This document shows, one piece after another, positions 4,736 to 6,352 of a stretch of DNA of 6,352 nucleotides. The translations under genes were made by a program, and so were the position numbers. The notes below the pieces were generated by a model. It did no database searches. It saw nothing but the letters and a program-made list of their open reading frames with translations, and was not told where the DNA came from. Origin of the DNA: JAWLCG01 sp041687295 (GTDB lineage Bacteria > Planctomycetota > Phycisphaerae > SM23-33 > FEN-1343); assembly GCA_041687295.1 (NCBI GenBank), contig JAWLCG010000300.1, forward strand, positions 1 through 6,352. Direction: 5' to 3'. Each line of letters opens with the position of its first letter. The first letter of the stretch is position 1.

Positions 4736-5212
4736 ATGCGCTGGATCTGGATCGACCGATTCGTGGAGTTCGAGCCGGGCGTGCGGGCCCTGGCCATCAA
4801 GAACGTCTCGCTGGCCGAGGAGCACCTCCACGACCACTGGGCCGCCTACCCGGTCATGCCCACCTCGCTGATGATCGAGGGCATGGCCCAGACGGCCGGC
4901 ATCCTCGTGGGCCACGCCCGCGGCTTCCGCGAGAAGGTCGTCCTGGCCAAGATCACCCGCGCCGAGGTGACCGAACTCGTCGTCCCCGGCGACCAGCTGC
5001 GGTACGAAGCCCGCATCGAGAACATCAGCGAGGGCGCCGCCAGCACCAGCGGCATCGTCACCCGCAACGGCACCGAGATTGGCCGCATCGACCTGATGTT
5101 CAGCCACGTCGACCAGAACATGGCCGGCCGAAAGTTCCCCGAGGAGAACTTCGTCTTCACCGACCAGTTCCGCCAGCTGCTGGCGCCCTTCGAACAGGAC
5201 GGCCTGGCATGA
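4736..5212 (+). CDS. FabZ-like hotdog dehydratase, second divergent copy
   Basis: A 158-residue hotdog protein related to the first dehydratase but clearly different. The active-site block DHWAAYPVMPTSLMIEGMAQ (33-52) keeps the catalytic pair His34 and Glu48, but Trp35 replaces the usual Phe and VMPTS replaces the VMPG turn. The second half contains VVLAKITRAEVTELVVPGDQ (68-87) with the PGD motif, then strands to about 125 and a C-terminal tail (FTDQFRQLLAPFE). GGAG (4726-4729) is 6 nt before the ATG. The stop overlaps the start of the ketosynthase-fold gene by 4 bp (ATGA), so the two should be translated together, perhaps as partners. It may dehydrate a different intermediate, pair with the first dehydratase as a heterodimer, or act on a different carrier-bound chain length. 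The Gly to Thr change lies in the turn leading into the central helix and may reshape the active site; I cannot say how. Confidence 0.85.
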   Translation: MRWIWIDRFVEFEPGVRALAIKNVSLAEEHLHDHWAAYPVMPTSLMIEGMAQTAGILVGHARGFREKVVLAKITRAEVTELVVPGDQLRYEARIENISEGAASTSGIVTRNGTEIGRIDLMFSHVDQNMAGRKFPEENFVFTDQFRQLLAPFEQDGLA

Positions 5213-6352
5213 GCCGCCGCGTCGTCATCACCGGCCTGGGCGCCGTCAGTGCCGCCGGCCTGGGGGCCGAGGCCCTGTTCGACACGCTCTGCGCCCCGGC
5301 CAGCGCGGTCCGGCGGATCGGGGCCTTCGACCCGGCGGGCTTTCCCAGCCAGGTCGCCGGCGAGGTCGCCGACTTCAGCGCCCGCGACTTCGTGCCCAAG
5401 AGCTACCGCAAGGCCGTCAAGGTCATGGCCCGCGACATCGAGCTGGCCGTCGCCGCCGCCGACCTGGCCGTCCGCGACGCCGGTTTGGTCACCAAGGGCA
5501 TCGACGAGTCGGCCGTCAGCGTCGACGGGGCCCGCTTCGCCTGCAACATCGGCGCGGGCCTGATCTGCGCGGACCTCAACGAGCTGGGCCAGGCCCTGGC
5601 CACGGCCCTGGACGAAAACGGCAAGCTCGACCTGGGCCGCTGGGGCCGCGAGGGCATGAACAACCTCACGCCGCTCTGGCTGCTGAAGTACCTGCCGAAC
5701 ATGCTCGCCTGCCACGTGACGATCATCCACGACCTGCGAGGCCCCAGCAACACGATCACCAACGGCGAGGCCTCCGCCCACCTCAGCGTCGGCGAGGCGT
5801 GGCACCAGGTGCAGCGCGGGGCCGCCGACTACGCCATCGCCGGCGGCGCCGAGAGCAAGGTCAACCCCATGGGCCTGCTCCGCCAGTGCCAGCTCGACCG
5901 CGTGGCCACCGCCGCCAACGACGCACCCGACCAGGCGTGCCGGCCCTTCTCGGCCCAGGCCGCCGGCACGGTCGTCGGCGAGGGCGGCGGCCTGCTGATC
6001 CTCGAAGAGCTCGAGACCGCCCGCCGTCGCGGCGCGCGGATCTACGCCGAGCTGGCCGGCTTCGCCGCCGCCTGCGACCCCGCCGCCTGCGACCCCGACG
6101 TAGCCACCTGCGGCCAGGTCGGCCAGGCCGCCCGCCGGGCGCTGGCCGAGGCCGGCGTCGGTTCGGCCGAGCTGGGCCTGGTCGTCGCCCACGGCACCGG
6201 CGTGGCCCGCGAGGACGCCCTGGAGGCCGCCGCCCTGCGCGAGCTGCTGGGCGAGGCCCGCGTGCCGGTCGTGTCGCTGACCGGAGCGGTCGGCAACTGC
6301 TTCGCCGGAACGGGCGGCCTGGCCCTGGCGACGGCCTGCCTGGCCCTGCACC
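5209..6352 (+). CDS. Ketosynthase-fold protein lacking the active-site Cys (KS-beta/chain-length-factor-like), 3' end outside window
   Basis: The 381 visible residues have the FabF-type thiolase fold: VVITGLGAVSAAG (5-17), GGAESKVNPMG (212-222), VVGEGGGLLILEELETARRRGARIYAEL (255-282) and VVAHGTG (325-331). In FabF the nucleophile sits in a GPS-x6-C context; here, counting from GPS (178-180), the Cys position is Glu187 in NGEASAH. The first catalytic His is present (His328), but the K-S-x-x-G-H motif near the end aligns with TGAVGN (358-363), so the second His is Asn363 and the Lys is Thr358. The RPF-x-x-x-R-D motif is also altered (RPFSAQAAG, 245-253). Such a protein should not condense acyl chains; it resembles the KS-beta partners that set chain length. 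It starts within the previous gene's stop (ATGA), with AGGA (5196-5199) 9 nt upstream. Decarboxylating KS with Gln at this position is another precedent. The coding call is secure; the inactive role is inferred from a hand alignment. Confidence 0.88.
   Translation, partial: MSRRVVITGLGAVSAAGLGAEALFDTLCAPASAVRRIGAFDPAGFPSQVAGEVADFSARDFVPKSYRKAVKVMARDIELAVAAADLAVRDAGLVTKGIDESAVSVDGARFACNIGAGLICADLNELGQALATALDENGKLDLGRWGREGMNNLTPLWLLKYLPNMLACHVTIIHDLRGPSNTITNGEASAHLSVGEAWHQVQRGAADYAIAGGAESKVNPMGLLRQCQLDRVATAANDAPDQACRPFSAQAAGTVVGEGGGLLILEELETARRRGARIYAELAGFAAACDPAACDPDVATCGQVGQAARRALAEAGVGSAELGLVVAHGTGVAREDALEAAALRELLGEARVPVVSLTGAVGNCFAGTGGLALATACLALH
6067..6096 (+). repeat. Perfect 15-bp tandem duplication inside the ketosynthase-fold gene
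   Basis: GCCGCCTGCGACCCC is present twice in a row (6067-6081 and 6082-6096) and encodes AACDP twice (residues 287-296). It keeps the frame and lies in the loop where FabF proteins carry a variable, often DAxH-containing segment, so it is probably tolerated. It looks like a recent replication-slippage event. Confidence 0.6.

Noticed and set aside
4846..6351. 501-codon open frame on the minus strand opposite the second dehydratase and ketosynthase-fold genes
   Set aside because: It mirrors two well-supported + strand genes, is low in complexity (Gly, Ala, Val, Asp), and has no recognisable domain; typical antisense shadow in GC-rich DNA.
5209..6352. Pseudogene status for the ketosynthase-fold gene
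   Set aside because: The frame is intact for 381 codons, structural glycines and the His328 motif are kept, and its start overlaps the upstream gene in the manner of a working operon. A non-condensing partner role explains the lost residues better.

Overview
The window is uniformly GC-rich and all recognisable genes lie on the + strand. The best taxonomic marker is the gene at 1964-2200, which encodes a 'small basic protein' of the type confined to the Planctomycetes-Verrucomicrobia-Chlamydiae group. The lipid genes, with a long acyl carrier protein and paired FabZ-like dehydratases, resemble those of Planctomycetota. I infer a planctomycete, probably of the Phycisphaerae type; this rests on remembered family resemblance, since no database search was possible.

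Layout. Positions 2-748 hold the 3' end of a gene that enters from the left (probable DUF4954 family). Positions 749-1122 contain no gene but are dense in repeats: an imperfect palindrome bracketed by 20-bp direct repeats, one of which covers the stop codon of the first gene; a second pair of near-identical 20-bp repeats; and, between that pair, a CTCTGTG-type low-complexity repeat of a kind seen in unrelated bacteria. A promoter-like site then precedes a single-pass membrane protein (1197-1919). The small basic protein (1964-2200) follows after a short hairpin, and a terminator-like structure separates it from a class I PLP aminotransferase (2311-3423).

Positions 3605-6352 hold a type II fatty-acid or polyketide-like cassette: a FabZ-like dehydratase (3605-4102), an unusually long acyl carrier protein with its own promoter and 5' hairpin (4228-4623), a second, divergent FabZ-like dehydratase (4736-5212), and a ketosynthase-fold protein (5209 to beyond the right edge) whose start overlaps the preceding stop by 4 bp. 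The acyl carrier protein would hold the growing chain, the dehydratases would act on 3-hydroxyacyl intermediates, and the ketosynthase-fold protein would take part in elongation.

The most striking point is that the ketosynthase-fold protein lacks the expected active-site residues. The nucleophilic Cys aligns with Glu187 and the second His with Asn363, while the first His (His328) is kept. It therefore looks like a chain-length-factor (KS-beta) partner rather than a working condensing enzyme. This predicts that an active KS lies just downstream, outside the window. The product of the pathway cannot be told from this sequence.
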